DNA of 64,000 nucleotides. It comes from Alphaproteobacteria bacterium. Its GTDB lineage: Bacteria > Pseudomonadota > Alphaproteobacteria > UBA8366 > Aestuariispiraceae. The notes under the pieces were generated by a model that was not told the origin of the DNA, ran no database searches, and saw nothing but the letters and a program-made list of their open reading frames with translations. Location: contig JANSXE010000014.1 of NCBI GenBank assembly GCA_024743195.1, positions 1 to 64,000 on the forward strand. Direction: 5' to 3'. Below, in pieces: positions 54,527 through 64,000 of this stretch. A program made the position numbers and the translations under genes. The first letter of the stretch is position 1. Every line of letters begins with the position of its first letter.

Positions 54527-57313
54527 TCACGCGCGGCCGTGGCACTGTTTGAATTTCTTGCCGGAGCCGCAGGGGCACTTCGCGTTGCGCGGCACCTTGC
54601 CCCAGGTCTCGGGATTCTTCGGATCGAGCCACCGGCCTGTACCCTCGTCCTCGACCCAACCGGCGGGCGCCGTCTCCGCGGAAACCGCAGCCGGCCGGCG
54701 CGCTTCGGCGACGGCGGCGCCCCCGCCCAGCCGCGCGGCGGCTTCGATGTCCTCGTCCGCGGCCGGATGCAGTTCGCGCCGCTGGGCGGCGACCGCTTCG
54801 TCCTCGCGCGGGGCGAGGGAGTCGGGCTCGGCCTCGACGCGAAGCTGCACGTGCGAGAGCACGCTGGTCACCTGGCTGCGCAGGTTGGCCAGCATCGCCT
54901 CGAACAGGTCGAAGGCCTCCGATTTGTACTCGTTCAGCGGATCGCGCTGCCCATAGGCGCGCAGGCCGATGCCCTGACGCAGATGGTCGAGCTGCAGCAG
55001 ATGGTCCTTCCAGGCGTTGTCGAGCAATTGCAGCAGCAGGCTGCGCTCGGCCATGCGCATGATCTCAGGGCCGTAGTTCGCCGCCTTCTCCGCCATCTTC
55101 TCGTCGACCGCCTTCGCGATGCGCTCGCGCATCTCCTCGCGGCCGACGCCTTCCTCCGCGGCCCAGTCCTTGACCGGCAGATCGAGGGCGAAGAGCCGCA
55201 GACTTTCCTCGTGCAGCGAGTCGAGCGACCACTGGTCGGGCAGCGCCTGCTGCGGGATGGTGCGCTCGATCAGCCCGTCGATCGTCTCGGCGCGCATGTC
55301 GCGGATCGTTTCCGACACGTCGTCGGCGCGCATCAACTCCTTGCGCTGCTCGAACACGACCTTGCGCTGATCGTTCATGACGTCGTCGAACTTGAGCAAC
55401 TGCTTGCGGACCTCGAAGTTGCGCGCCTCGACCTTCTGCTGCGCCTTCTCGAGCGCCTTGTTGACCCAGGGATGGACGATCGCCTCGCCCTCCTGGATGC
55501 CGAGCTTGCCGAGCATGCCGTCCATGCGCTCGGAGCCGAAGATGCGCATCAGGTCGTCTTCCAGGCTGACATAGAAGGTCGAGGCGCCCGGATCGCCCTG
55601 ACGGCCGGATCGACCGCGCAACTGGTTGTCGATGCGGCGGCTCTCGTGCCGCTCGGTGCCGATCACCAGCAGGCCGCCGGCCTGAAGCACCTTCTCGCGC
55701 TTCTCTTGGATGTCGTCCGCGATCGCCTTCATGCGGCGCTCGCGCTCGGGGCCTTCGGGGACGTCGGCGAGTTCGCGCCACACCCGCATCTCGTAATTGC
55801 CGCCGAGCTGGATGTCGGTGCCGCGGCCGGCCATGTTGGTCGCAATCGTGATCGCGCCCGGGACGCCGGCGTCGGCGATGATGTAGGCCTCCTGCTCATG
55901 GTGGCGGGCGTTCAGCACCTGATGCTTCAGCTTCGCCTTCTTGAGCTTTTCGGCGAACTGTTCCGACTTCTCGATCGAGACAGTGCCGACCAGCACCGGC
56001 TGGCCGCGCTCATGCGCCGCCTGGATATGCTCGATCACCGCATTGTCGCGCTCGGCGCTGGTCCGGTAGACCTCGTCGTCATAGTCCTTGCGCTGCATCG
56101 GCTTGTTGGTTGGCATCTCAACCACCTGCAGCTTGTAGATCTCCTCGAACTCGCCGGCCTCCGTCATCGCCGTGCCGGTCATGCCGGCCAGCTTCGGATA
56201 CATCCGGAAGTAATTCTGGAAGGTGATGGAGGCCAGCGTCTGGTTCTCCATCTGGACGCTCACGCCCTCCTTCGCCTCCAGCGCCTGGTGCAGCCCGTCG
56301 GAATAGCGGCGGCCTTCCATCATGCGGCCGGTGAACTCGTCGATGATGACGACCTTGTCGTCCTTGACGATGTAATCGGTGTCGCGCGTGAACAGCCGAT
56401 GCGCGCGCAGCGCCTGATTGACGTGATGGACGACGCTGACGTTCTGGATGTCATAGAGGCCGCCCTCGCCGAGCAGCTCGGTGTTCTCCCGCAGCAGCGT
56501 CTCCATCCGCTCCTGGCCCTGTTCGGTCAGGGTGACGGAGCGCTGCTTCTCGTCGATCTCGTAATCGTCGCGCTCAAGCTTGGGAATGAGCGCGTCGACG
56601 GTGCGATAGACGTCGGAGCTGTCCTCCGTCGGGCCGGAGATGATCAGCGGCGTGCGCGCCTCGTCGATCAGGATCGAGTCAACCTCGTCGATGATCGCGA
56701 AATTGAACTCGCGCTGCACCATCTGCTCGAGCCGGAACTTCAGATTGTCGCGCAGATAGTCGAAGCCGAATTCGTTGTTGGTCCCGTAGGTGACGTCGCA
56801 GGCGTAGGCCTGCTGACGCTCCTGGTCGCCGAGGCCCGGCACGACGACGCCGACGCTGAGGCCGAGGAAACTGTAAATCTCGCCCATCCAGGCGGCGTCG
56901 CGCTTGGCCAGGTAGTCGTTCACGGTGACGACGTGAGCGCCCTTGCCGGACAAGGCGTTCAGATAGACCGCGAGCGTCGAGACCAGCGTCTTGCCCTCGC
57001 CGGTCTTCATTTCGGCGATCCGGCCCTGGTGCAGCACCATGCCGCCCATCAGCTGCACGTCGAAATGGCGTTGGCCCAGGGTGCGTTTCGCCGCCTCGCG
57101 CACGGTGGCGAAGGCCTCCACCATCAAATCGTCTTCGCTCTCGCCGTCGGCCAGGCGCTTGCGGAACCAGTCGGTGCGCGCCTTCAGCGCCGCATCGTCC
57201 AGCGCCTCCAACTCGGGCTCCAGCGCATTGATCGCGTCGACCTTCTTCTCAAGCGATTTGACGACGCGGTCGTTGGCCGATCCGAAGACGGTTTTGAGCA
57301 GTCCGGAGAGCAT
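54527..57313 (-). CDS. secA: Preprotein translocase ATPase SecA
   Basis: 928 aa from ATG 57313. Walker [29 protein letters not shown] (Walker B and DEAD-like), [10 protein letters not shown] helicase motif VI, and the C-terminal zinc tail [14 protein letters not shown] that contacts SecB. Drives protein export through SecYEG. Transcribed from the TTGACA promoter at 57439-57466. Confidence 0.98.
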   Translation of the reverse strand: MLSGLLKTVFGSANDRVVKSLEKKVDAINALEPELEALDDAALKARTDWFRKRLADGESEDDLMVEAFATVREAAKRTLGQRHFDVQLMGGMVLHQGRIAEMKTGEGKTLVSTLAVYLNALSGKGAHVVTVNDYLAKRDAAWMGEIYSFLGLSVGVVVPGLGDQERQQAYACDVTYGTNNEFGFDYLRDNLKFRLEQMVQREFNFAIIDEVDSILIDEARTPLIISGPTEDSSDVYRTVDALIPKLERDDYEIDEKQRSVTLTEQGQERMETLLRENTELLGEGGLYDIQNVSVVHHVNQALRAHRLFTRDTDYIVKDDKVVIIDEFTGRMMEGRRYSDGLHQALEAKEGVSVQMENQTLASITFQNYFRMYPKLAGMTGTAMTEAGEFEEIYKLQVVEMPTNKPMQRKDYDDEVYRTSAERDNAVIEHIQAAHERGQPVLVGTVSIEKSEQFAEKLKKAKLKHQVLNARHHEQEAYIIADAGVPGAITIATNMAGRGTDIQLGGNYEMRVWRELADVPEGPERERRMKAIADDIQEKREKVLQAGGLLVIGTERHESRRIDNQLRGRSGRQGDPGASTFYVSLEDDLMRIFGSERMDGMLGKLGIQEGEAIVHPWVNKALEKAQQKVEARNFEVRKQLLKFDDVMNDQRKVVFEQRKELMRADDVSETIRDMRAETIDGLIERTIPQQALPDQWSLDSLHEESLRLFALDLPVKDWAAEEGVGREEMRERIAKAVDEKMAEKAANYGPEIMRMAERSLLLQLLDNAWKDHLLQLDHLRQGIGLRAYGQRDPLNEYKSEAFDLFEAMLANLRSQVTSVLSHVQLRVEAEPDSLAPREDEAVAAQRRELHPAADEDIEAAARLGGGAAVAEARRPAAVSAETAPAGWVEDEGTGRWLDPKNPETWGKVPRNAKCPCGSGKKFKQCHGRA

Positions 57314-57438
57314 GTACGGGTTCCGCCGATCTGGGGGCGTTGGCTCGGGAAATCGCGCATCCGGCATCCCCGCGAACGCCCCCTCGGCGCGCACCCCGAA
57401 GGCGCTGGGGACCGGGGCGGACGCACCCTCGTCACAGC

Positions 57439-57466
57439 ACATAAGCGGCGGGGCCCGCGCTGTCAA
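57439..57466 (-). promoter_or_regulatory. Probable secA promoter
   Basis: TTGACA (57461-57466), 16 nt, TTATGT (57439-57444) on the minus strand, giving a leader of about 120 nt. Confidence 0.6.
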
Positions 57467-57571
57467 CGACAGGGGCGGCGGCTGGCCGGGTGGCGCGCTT
57501 GTGAAGCCCCGCGGAGTGTGGTTTCGTGCCGCCTGCCGCCGCTTACCCGAGACCCAGGCCCGGAGGTTCCC

Positions 57572-58456
57572 ATGCCGATTTCGCCCGCCCGCGCGCTGCG
57601 CTCCCTGTTCGCCGCCGGCTTCGGTCTGGCGCTCATGGCCGGGGCGCAGGCGGCCGTCGTCGGCTCCGCAGCCGCCCAGACGCTGGAGTCCGATGCGGTG
57701 GCCGCGCAGGTGGGCGACGGCGCCATCACCCTGGGCGAAGTGCAGCGCGCCTTCAACGGCCTGCCGGCGCAGATCCAGGCGCAGGGCTTCGGCGCGATCT
57801 ATCCGGTGTTGCTGGAGCGCATGATCCAGCAGGAGGTGCTGATCCAGCGCGGCCGGGCCGCCGGCTTGGCGGAGGATCCGGAAGTCCGCGAGCGCGTCGA
57901 TGCGCTGCGCGATCAGGTGATCCACGACGTCTATCTCTCGCGCAAGGTCGAGGAGGAGGTCTCCCAGGCCGCCCTGCAGGCGGAGTACGACCGTTTCCTG
58001 GCTGAGAACCCGCCGCGCGAGGAGACCAAGGCGCGGCATATCCTGGTCGATAACGAGGATGCGGCCCGCGCTCTCATCCAGCAGATCACCGACGGCGCCG
58101 ATTTCGCGACGCTGGCGCAGGAGAACTCGCAGGGTCCGACCGGCGCGAACGGCGGCGATCTGGGCTGGTTCGGCCGCGGCCAGATGGTGAAGGCCTTCGA
58201 GGACGCCGCCTTCGGGCTGCAGCCCAACCAGTTCACCGCCGACCCGATCCAGACCCAGTTCGGCTGGCACGTGATCCTGGTCGAGGACCGCCGCACCGTG
58301 CCGGCGCCCAGTTTCGACGAGATGCGCCCGCGGCTTCTGGAGGCGCTCGGCCAGGAGGTCGCCTTCGAGATCGCCAACCGCATGGTCGATGAGGCCGCGG
58401 TCCAGCGCTTCGACCTGGACGGCCAGCCGATCGAGCGGTCGGCCGGCGCTCAGTAA
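57572..58456 (+). CDS. Periplasmic parvulin-type peptidyl-prolyl isomerase
   Basis: 294 aa. Signal peptide to about residue 36 (cleavage after AAAQT-type site), a SurA_N-like helical part, then the parvulin domain ([20 protein letters not shown] to [24 protein letters not shown]). Folds exported proteins. Divergent from secA, a common pairing that fits export function. Confidence 0.93.
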   Translation: MPISPARALRSLFAAGFGLALMAGAQAAVVGSAAAQTLESDAVAAQVGDGAITLGEVQRAFNGLPAQIQAQGFGAIYPVLLERMIQQEVLIQRGRAAGLAEDPEVRERVDALRDQVIHDVYLSRKVEEEVSQAALQAEYDRFLAENPPREETKARHILVDNEDAARALIQQITDGADFATLAQENSQGPTGANGGDLGWFGRGQMVKAFEDAAFGLQPNQFTADPIQTQFGWHVILVEDRRTVPAPSFDEMRPRLLEALGQEVAFEIANRMVDEAAVQRFDLDGQPIERSAGAQ

Positions 58457-58496
58457 CGCCGCCGCACCCGCCGCCGGGAGAGGAGAGTCCGGGCCC

Positions 58497-59726
58497 ATGA
58501 CCGCGCCGTCGCCCTTCGCGCCGAAGAGCTTTCCGAAACTGCCGCCGATCGACGGGGTCCGCCTCGGCGGCGTCTCCGCCGGGGTCAAGTACAAGGGGCG
58601 GCCCGATCTGTTCATGGCCGAACTGGAGCCGGGAACGGTCGTCGCGGGGGCGCTCACGCGCTCGCTCACCCGCTCGGCTCCCGTCGATTGGTGCGCCGAG
58701 GTGCTGAAGCGCGGGTCGGCGCGCGCCATCCTGGTCAACGCCGGCAACGCGAACGCCTTCACCGGCAAGGCCGGCGTGGAGGGAGTGCGCGTCATGGCGG
58801 ACGCCGCCGCCGCCGAAGTCGGGTGCAAGCCGAAGGAGGTGCTGATCGCGTCCACCGGCGTGATCGGCGAGAAGCTGCCGGGCGAGCGCATCGCGAAGGC
58901 CGCGCCCAAGCTGCATCGCGCGCTCAGGAGCGACGGCTGGCCGCAGGCCGCGCGCGCCATCCTGACCACCGACACCTATCCGAAAGGCGCCAGCGCAACC
59001 TGCGAAATCGGCGGCGCGCCGGTGACGATCGCGGGGATCGCCAAAGGCTCCGGCATGATCGCGCCGGACATGGCGACGATGTTGGCCTTCGTCTTCACCG
59101 ACGCCGCGCTGCCCAAGGAGGTGTTGCAGAAGCTGACCCGCAAGGCGGCCGACAAGAGCTTCAACTGCATGACCGTCGACAGCGACACCTCGACCAGCGA
59201 CACGCTGATCGTCGCGGCGACCGGCAAGGCGGGCAACAAGAAGCCCAAGAAGGCCTCCGACAAGGCCTTGAAGGGCTTCCGCGAGGCCCTGCTGCAGGTC
59301 ATGACCGATCTGGCGATCCAGGTGGCCAAGGACGGCGAGGGCGCGCAAAAGTTCATCACCATCGACGTGACCGGCGCCGTCTCCGACAAGTCCGCGCGGC
59401 GCATCGGCCTGTCGATCGCCAATTCGCCGCTGGTCAAGACCGCGATCGCCGGCGAGGACGCCAACTGGGGCCGCATCGTCATGGCCGTCGGCAAGGCGGG
59501 CGAGCGCGCCGACCGCGACCGGCTGACGGTGGCCGTCGGCGGCGTCGTCATCGCCGAGAAGGGCGAGGGCGTTCCGGACTATGACGAGGCTCCGGTGGCC
59601 GCGCATCTCAAGGGCCGGGAGATCGCGATCGCGGTCGATCTGGGGCTCGGCCGCGGCAAGGCGCGGGTTTGGACCTGCGACCTGACGCACGGCTATATCG
59701 ACATCAACGCGGACTACCGCACCTGA
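58497..59726 (+). CDS. argJ: Bifunctional ornithine acetyltransferase/N-acetylglutamate synthase
   Basis: 409 aa. The self-cleavage and nucleophile site is [15 protein letters not shown] (Ala-Thr bond; Thr becomes N-terminal). [23 protein letters not shown] and [10 protein letters not shown] are diagnostic. Recycles acetyl groups in arginine synthesis. The stop overlaps the mutT start. Confidence 0.97.
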   Translation: MTAPSPFAPKSFPKLPPIDGVRLGGVSAGVKYKGRPDLFMAELEPGTVVAGALTRSLTRSAPVDWCAEVLKRGSARAILVNAGNANAFTGKAGVEGVRVMADAAAAEVGCKPKEVLIASTGVIGEKLPGERIAKAAPKLHRALRSDGWPQAARAILTTDTYPKGASATCEIGGAPVTIAGIAKGSGMIAPDMATMLAFVFTDAALPKEVLQKLTRKAADKSFNCMTVDSDTSTSDTLIVAATGKAGNKKPKKASDKALKGFREALLQVMTDLAIQVAKDGEGAQKFITIDVTGAVSDKSARRIGLSIANSPLVKTAIAGEDANWGRIVMAVGKAGERADRDRLTVAVGGVVIAEKGEGVPDYDEAPVAAHLKGREIAIAVDLGLGRGKARVWTCDLTHGYIDINADYRT

Positions 59727-60193
59727 TGGGCGCGCCGATGCAGGAGCAGGACGGGGGCTGCTGGCAGGCGGGCGCCCGCGCGCCCGGCGCAGTGGCGCGC
59801 ACCGTGCTGGTGGCCGCGGCCGCGCTGGTCGATCCGGACGGGCGGGTCCTGATCGCGAAGCGGCCGGCGGGCAAGGCGATGGCCGGCCTGTGGGAGTTCC
59901 CCGGCGGCAAGGTGGAAGCCGGGGAGACGCCGGAGGCGACCCTGATCCGGGAGCTCAAGGAGGAGCTCGGGATCGACACGCGGGCGAGCTGCCTCGCGCC
60001 GGTCGCCTTCGCCAGCCACTCCTATGAGGAGTTCCATCTGCTGATGCCGGTCTTCGCCTGCCGAATCTGGCAGGGGGAGCCGCAGGCGCTGGAGCATGAG
60101 GCGCTCGCCTGGGTCAAGCCGGCGCGGCTGCGCGACTATCCCATGCCCCCGGCGGACGAGCCGCTGATCGGTCTCTTGCGGGATCTGCTATAG
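59726..60193 (+). CDS. mutT: 8-oxo-dGTP pyrophosphohydrolase MutT
   Basis: 155 aa Nudix protein. The Nudix box is GGKVEAGETPEATLIRELKE-ELG, preceded by LIAKRPAGKAMAGLWEFPGG, typical of MutT. Removes oxidised nucleotides, useful in light and oxygen. Overlaps argJ by one base. Confidence 0.94.
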   Translation: MGAPMQEQDGGCWQAGARAPGAVARTVLVAAAALVDPDGRVLIAKRPAGKAMAGLWEFPGGKVEAGETPEATLIRELKEELGIDTRASCLAPVAFASHSYEEFHLLMPVFACRIWQGEPQALEHEALAWVKPARLRDYPMPPADEPLIGLLRDLL

Positions 60194-60208
60194 GGCGAGC
60201 CGGGCTCG

Positions 60209-60676
60209 TCAGCCGCCAAGCGACTGCTTGACCAACCCCGAGGCCTTGCCGAAATCCATGCGGCCGGCGTAGCGGCTGCGCAGTTCGGCCATCACCTTGC
60301 CCATCTCCTTCAGGCTGCCGGCGCCGAGATCGGCGACGACGAGCGCGACCGCCTCGCGCACCTCCTCCTCGCTGAGCTGGGTCGGCAGAAAGCGGCGGAT
60401 CACGTCGATTTCCGCCTGTTCCTGCTCGGCCAGTTCGAGGCGGCCGCCCTGCTCATACATCGCGATGGAGTCCTCGCGCTGCTTCACCATGGACTGCAGC
60501 ATCTGGAGGATCTCGTCGTCGGAGATGCGGCCGTCCTCGCTCTTGCCGCGGGCGGCGATGTCCCGATCCTTGAGCGCCGCCAGGATGAGGCGCAGGGTCG
60601 AGATGGCGCGCTGATCCTTCGCGCGCATCGCCTCTTTCAAGGCTTCGTTCAATCGGTTGCGAAGCGTGTCCGCCAT
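60209..60676 (-). CDS. GatB/YqeY domain protein
   Basis: 155 aa. LRLILAALKDRDIAARGK, QREDSIAMYEQGGRLELAEQ, FLPTQLSEEEV and the tail MGKVMAELRSRYAGRMDFGK are YqeY hallmarks. Related to the tRNA-binding part of GatB; possibly influences tRNA-dependent amidation. ATG 60676 chosen. Confidence 0.93.
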   Translation of the reverse strand: MADTLRNRLNEALKEAMRAKDQRAISTLRLILAALKDRDIAARGKSEDGRISDDEILQMLQSMVKQREDSIAMYEQGGRLELAEQEQAEIDVIRRFLPTQLSEEEVREAVALVVADLGAGSLKEMGKVMAELRSRYAGRMDFGKASGLVKQSLGG

Positions 60677-60816
60677 GGCGCTGCCCCTCGCGTGAGACGT
60701 CGACGCCGGGCGTTCTTCCGGCCGGCTGCGCACGATATGGGAAAGGCGTCGGGCGCGCAACCAATGCCGGGCGGACTAAAGCATTGATCCAATTGAATTG
60801 TCGAAAATGGCGCGAT

Positions 60817-60845
60817 CTTGACCCGGCGCCCGCCTTGGCCTATCA
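60817..60845 (+). promoter_or_regulatory. carA promoter
   Basis: CTTGAC (60817-60822), exactly 17 nt, CTATCA (60840-60845): near-perfect alphaproteobacterial housekeeping promoter. Start near 60852, 46 nt before carA. Confidence 0.75.
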
Positions 60846-60897
60846 CTCGCCCGCTCCGCGCTCGCTTCGCCGGGGCCTGTCCAGCGGAGATCGCCCC

Positions 60898-62115
60898 ATG
60901 ACCGACGCGCCGAGCGCCTCTGCCGCCTCCACCGAGACACCCGATTTTCCCGCTCAGCCGGACGGCGCGACCGCGGCGCTGGTGCTGGCGGATGGGACGG
61001 TCTTCTGGGGGCGCGGGGTCGGCGCGGCGACGACCAAGGTGGGCGAAGTCTGCTTCAACACCGCGATGACCGGCTATCAGGAAATCCTGACCGACCCGTC
61101 CTACGCCGGCCAGATCGTCACCTTCACCTTCCCCCATATCGGCAATGTCGGCGCCAACATGGAGGATGTGGAGACGACGACGCCTGCGGTCTGCGGCGCC
61201 GTGCTGCGCGCCGACGTCACGGAGCCGTCGAACTTCCGCGCCGTCTCGCATCTCGACGGCTGGCTGAAGGCGCACGACCTGCCGGCCGTCGCGGGCGTCG
61301 ACACCCGCGCGCTGACCCGCCGCATCCGCGATCGGGGCGCGCCGAACGGCGCGCTGCAGCACGCCCCGGACGGCGTCATCGATCTGGCGGCGCTGTGGCG
61401 CATGGCGCGCGACTGGCCGGGGCTGGAAGGCATGGACCTCGCCAAAGGCGTCTCCTGCACCCAGCCCTATGAGTGGACCGAGACGCTGTGGACGTTGGGC
61501 GCGGGCTACGGCGCGCTCGACGCGCCGCGCCATCACGTCGTGGCGGTCGATTACGGGATCAAGCGCAACATCCTGCGCAATCTCGCGGCGCTGGGCTGCA
61601 AGGTGACCGTGCTGCCCGCGACCGCGGGCGCCGACGACATCCTGCGCCGCAAGCCGGACGGGGTGTTCCTGTCCAACGGGCCGGGCGACCCGGCCGCGAC
61701 GGGGGAATACGCCGTGCCGGCCATCAAGGCGGTCGTGGACTCGGGCGTCCCGACCTTCGGGATCTGCCTCGGCCATCAGATGCTGGCGCTGGCGCTCGGC
61801 GCGAAGACCGAGAAGATGCATCTCGGCCATCACGGCGCCAACCATCCGATCAAGGATCTGACCACCGGCAAGGTGGAGATCACGAGCCAGAATCACGGGT
61901 TCGTCGTCAATCGCGACAGCCTGCCGGACGGCGTGGAGGAGACCCACTACTCGCTGTTCGACGGCTCGCTGGCGGGCGTCCGGTTGAAGGATCGCCCGGT
62001 CTTTTCGGTTCAGTACCATCCGGAGGCGTCGCCCGGCCCGCAGGACAGCCACTATCTCTTCAAGCGCTTCGTCGACCTGATCGAGAAGGCGAAGGCCGCG
62101 GCGGAACCCGCCTGA
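60898..62115 (+). CDS. carA: Carbamoyl-phosphate synthase small subunit
   Basis: 405 aa. The glutaminase triad is seen as GICLGHQ (nucleophile Cys) and YHPEASPGP (His, Glu). Supplies ammonia to CarB for arginine and pyrimidine synthesis. The carB gene is not in this window; the next genes are convergent. Confidence 0.97.
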   Translation: MTDAPSASAASTETPDFPAQPDGATAALVLADGTVFWGRGVGAATTKVGEVCFNTAMTGYQEILTDPSYAGQIVTFTFPHIGNVGANMEDVETTTPAVCGAVLRADVTEPSNFRAVSHLDGWLKAHDLPAVAGVDTRALTRRIRDRGAPNGALQHAPDGVIDLAALWRMARDWPGLEGMDLAKGVSCTQPYEWTETLWTLGAGYGALDAPRHHVVAVDYGIKRNILRNLAALGCKVTVLPATAGADDILRRKPDGVFLSNGPGDPAATGEYAVPAIKAVVDSGVPTFGICLGHQMLALALGAKTEKMHLGHHGANHPIKDLTTGKVEITSQNHGFVVNRDSLPDGVEETHYSLFDGSLAGVRLKDRPVFSVQYHPEASPGPQDSHYLFKRFVDLIEKAKAAAEPA

Positions 62116-62121
62116 GCCGCG

Positions 62122-62415
62122 TCAGCCGCCGCCCGGCGGATGCTGGCTGCGGCACAGCGCGTCGGCGCGCGACTTGAAGAGCGCCTCCTGCTCCTGCGTG
62201 ATCACGCCGTCGGCGCGCATACCGTCGATATCGTCGAAGCGCCCCGCCCGGCAGGCGAGATAGGCGGCCTCCGCCGGGTCGGCGCTTTCCGCGACCTCCT
62301 CCGCCGGGAACAGGCGATCCCGCTCGTACCAGACCAGGAAGGCGGCCGCTGCGAGAAACAGGGCGAAGGCGACGACGCGCGCGCCACGCCCGTCGAGCGG
62401 CGAGGCGTCCGCCAT
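62122..62415 (-). CDS. Small single-span membrane protein
   Basis: 97 aa. One span (about 14-28, VVAFALFLAAAAFLVWYERD) followed by an acidic domain with two Cys (YLACRAG, ALCRSQ) that may form a disulfide on the outside. No named family recognised. Downstream of the DUF6494-like gene. Confidence 0.7.
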   Translation of the reverse strand: MADASPLDGRGARVVAFALFLAAAAFLVWYERDRLFPAEEVAESADPAEAAYLACRAGRFDDIDGMRADGVITQEQEALFKSRADALCRSQHPPGGG

Positions 62416-62420
62416 CCCGG

Positions 62421-62627
62421 CTACTCCAGTTCCAGGGCGCCGTCGATCTCGACGTCGAGCCCGACGCCCGCGACGGTGAGCCGGACCTGCGCGGCCAGCG
62501 GTTTCGAGGCGTCGATCGTCCCCGCCTCGATCGCCGCCCGGACGGCCTGTTCGATCTCGCGCTGCGAGGTCACGCCGACCTTCTTCAGGAACTTGCGCAC
62601 GCTCATATTGAAGGCGTCTTCGTTCAT
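62421..62627 (-). CDS. DUF6494-like small protein
   Basis: 68 aa. MNEDAFNMSVRKFLKKVGVT, SQREIEQAVRAAIEAG, then a beta-rich end LTVAGVGLDVEIDGALELE. Matches my memory of the small alphaproteobacterial DUF6494 family. Function unknown; lies in a four-gene cluster of uncharacterised proteins. Confidence 0.78.
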   Translation of the reverse strand: MNEDAFNMSVRKFLKKVGVTSQREIEQAVRAAIEAGTIDASKPLAAQVRLTVAGVGLDVEIDGALELE

Positions 62628-62660
62628 CCCGTTGCTCCGTTCTTGTATGGCCGGTCGGAC

Positions 62661-63680
62661 CTAGTCCGCGGTCAGCGGCAGATTGACCAGCAGGTTCTGC
62701 GGTTTCATTCGCACCAGATTGTCGGGCGTCATCGACAGCCCGAGATAGATCGGCCGGCCGCGCACCCGCTCGATCACGGCCGCCTCTTCCTTGATTTCCA
62801 GCCGGAACAGCGACAGAAGCCGCGCCAGCATGTCCTCCGACGCCTCCTCACCCCGATAGAGGGTATTGAGCAGCGCCGTCGAGTCCGCGTCGAGGCCCGT
62901 GTGCCAGACCCAGCGCTCGTCCCGGATCGACTGCACCGGGTGGATTCGGCTCTCGAGCTGGAAGAAATGCGCGATCCATTTCTCCATCACGCGGCAGAAG
63001 GCGTCCAGCCCGGGCCGCGCGAAGGTTAGGTCGAGCACCGTGTCGAACCGGTCGGACCGGTCCCAATAGGCGCCCGCCGTCTCCTCGCCGAGGACGTCCA
63101 TGTCCACGTCGCGCATCGGCGCGTTGCTCTCCTTCAACAGCCGGCCGAGATCGCCGAAGCCGCCCGTGGTCGCCAGCCGCTCCACGGTCTCGGCGTCGCC
63201 CAGCATGATCTGCCCGTCCTGGATCGTCACGCGCTGGGTGCGGAAGAAGAGCTCGCCGGCGCGCGCCTGCAGCGGATTGTCGACGCCGTCCAGGACGCCG
63301 CGCAGGATCGCGTGCACCAGATGGTCGAGGAAGAGCTGCGGGATCGGCCCGGGCGGATCCGTCACCAGCCGGCGGTAGGCGGCCTCCAGACTCGCGCTTT
63401 CCGCCAGCAGGTCGCGGAAGGGCAGGAAGACTTCATAGTTCTCGCGCGCGTCCGGGTCGGCAAGCTTCGCCAGGTCCGCTTCGCCGACCGCCTTGCGCGG
63501 ATTGTCCAGCAAGGCGGCATGAAGCGCGCGCTCGGCGGCGCAGGCCTCCTCCGGCGGGCGGATCTCCGGCCGATCCAGATAGGCGCGCAGGAAGGCCTCC
63601 GTCACCTGATGGCGGCCGTCCGGGCCGCGCGTCAGCAGGCCATGACCGGCGCTTACCCAGAAATCCCGTGCGGTGCTCAT
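62661..63680 (-). CDS. DUF6352-like protein
   Basis: 339 aa, soluble. Starts MSTARDFWVSAGHGLLTRGP, later FLDHLVHAILRGVLDG and RGRPIYLGLSMTPDNLVRMK. Matches my memory of an uncharacterised alphaproteobacterial family. Overlaps the upstream gene by ATGA, so both are made together. Confidence 0.75.
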   Translation of the reverse strand: MSTARDFWVSAGHGLLTRGPDGRHQVTEAFLRAYLDRPEIRPPEEACAAERALHAALLDNPRKAVGEADLAKLADPDARENYEVFLPFRDLLAESASLEAAYRRLVTDPPGPIPQLFLDHLVHAILRGVLDGVDNPLQARAGELFFRTQRVTIQDGQIMLGDAETVERLATTGGFGDLGRLLKESNAPMRDVDMDVLGEETAGAYWDRSDRFDTVLDLTFARPGLDAFCRVMEKWIAHFFQLESRIHPVQSIRDERWVWHTGLDADSTALLNTLYRGEEASEDMLARLLSLFRLEIKEEAAVIERVRGRPIYLGLSMTPDNLVRMKPQNLLVNLPLTAD

Positions 63681-64000
63681 GCGCCGCGCTCCTCCCCGTC
63701 ATCCTCGGCGTCGTCCGGAACCAGGGTCCAGACGCGGCTGTGATCCAACCCGCTCGGGCGCGCGACGGCGCGGAAGCGCTCGACCAGCCCCTCGTCGCCG
63801 AAAGCCCGCTCGACCGCCAACAACTGCCCCGGCGCATGCTCGACGCACAGGCTTTCGGCGAAGGCGATCTCCTCGCGGGCGACCGGCAGGGCGGCGGCCG
63901 CATCGGGCGCGCCCCAGGCTTCCACGAAGTGTGACGCCAACGCCTGCGTCGCGACCTCCGCATCCTCGTCGGCGACGCGCGCCACCTGCACCAGCGTGGC
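63677..64000 (-). CDS. DUF6505-like protein (5' end outside window)
   Basis: At least 107 residues; the reading frame is open to the window edge. Visible part: VATQALASHFVEAWGAPDAA, EEIAFAESLCVEHAPGQLLAV, SGLDHSRVWTLVPDDA. Same operon as the DUF6352-like gene. The true start is not visible. Confidence 0.7.
   Translation of the reverse strand, partial: ATLVQVARVADEDAEVATQALASHFVEAWGAPDAAAALPVAREEIAFAESLCVEHAPGQLLAVERAFGDEGLVERFRAVARPSGLDHSRVWTLVPDDAEDDGEERGA

Noticed and set aside
53801-58456. 1551-codon plus-strand open frame
   Set aside because: Antisense shadow of secA joined in frame to the real PPIase gene, whose signal peptide starts at 57572.

Overview
The window looks like a chromosomal segment of a high-GC anoxygenic phototrophic alphaproteobacterium, probably in or near the Rhodospirillales/Rhodovibrionales. 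The evidence is a complete LH2-type antenna operon (pucB, pucA, pucC) on the minus strand near the left end, a bc1 complex operon (petABC), oxygen-dependent HemF, and typical alphaproteobacterial housekeeping genes. The exact genus cannot be read from the sequence.

Region by region: 0-3.7 kb holds an initiator tRNA and the antenna operon pucB-pucA-(repeat protein)-pucC-(peptide deformylase paralogue), with a promoter and a PpsR/CrtJ-type site. 3.8-5.6 kb is a divergent regulatory island: a Cys-rich MarR-type regulator plus a small coupled gene, facing an Rrf2-like regulator plus a rhodanese, with two matching palindromes over the two -10 boxes. 5.9-11.1 kb holds two chemoreceptors and a secreted sensor-like protein, with two broken genes between them. 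11.2-18.7 kb carries beta-carbonic anhydrase, a PhoD-like phosphatase, a Bcr/CflA exporter behind a candidate attenuator, a stress-type membrane protein, tRNA-Ser, a HAD hydrolase and a class V aminotransferase. 18.8-26.0 kb is the MoxR/DUF58/DUF4159 cell-envelope operon. 26.2-30.5 kb has DUF1285, a CoA-pyrophosphatase-like Nudix protein, a small membrane protein, tRNA CCA-transferase, an SGNH hydrolase and a GNAT.

From about 30.5 to 43.4 kb there is a minus-strand podovirus-like late gene block: capsid, decoration-like protein, tail tubular A and B, internal protein, tail fibre, DUF4376, terminase small and large subunits, Rz-like protein, SleB-type hydrolase, holin and a peptidoglycan-binding protein. 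No portal, integrase, repressor or replication gene is seen, so it is a remnant, satellite or domesticated particle. Its distal end carries a lower-GC cassette bracketed by an 88-bp direct repeat. Between the capsid gene and lepA lies a predicted small RNA unit with its own promoter and intrinsic terminator.

44.3-64.0 kb is housekeeping: lepA, a degenerate EAL protein, pyrD, DUF952, hemF, trmL, petABC, an IspZ/YciB-like protein, secA, a parvulin-type PPIase, argJ, mutT, yqeY, carA and a run of small uncharacterised alphaproteobacterial genes. The most interesting items are the candidate antibiotic-type attenuator of the exporter, the predicted ~105-nt small RNA, the mirrored operators of the MarR/Rrf2 pair, the unusual antenna operon members with a Tyr44-to-Phe LH2 alpha chain, and the repeat-bracketed phage cassette.
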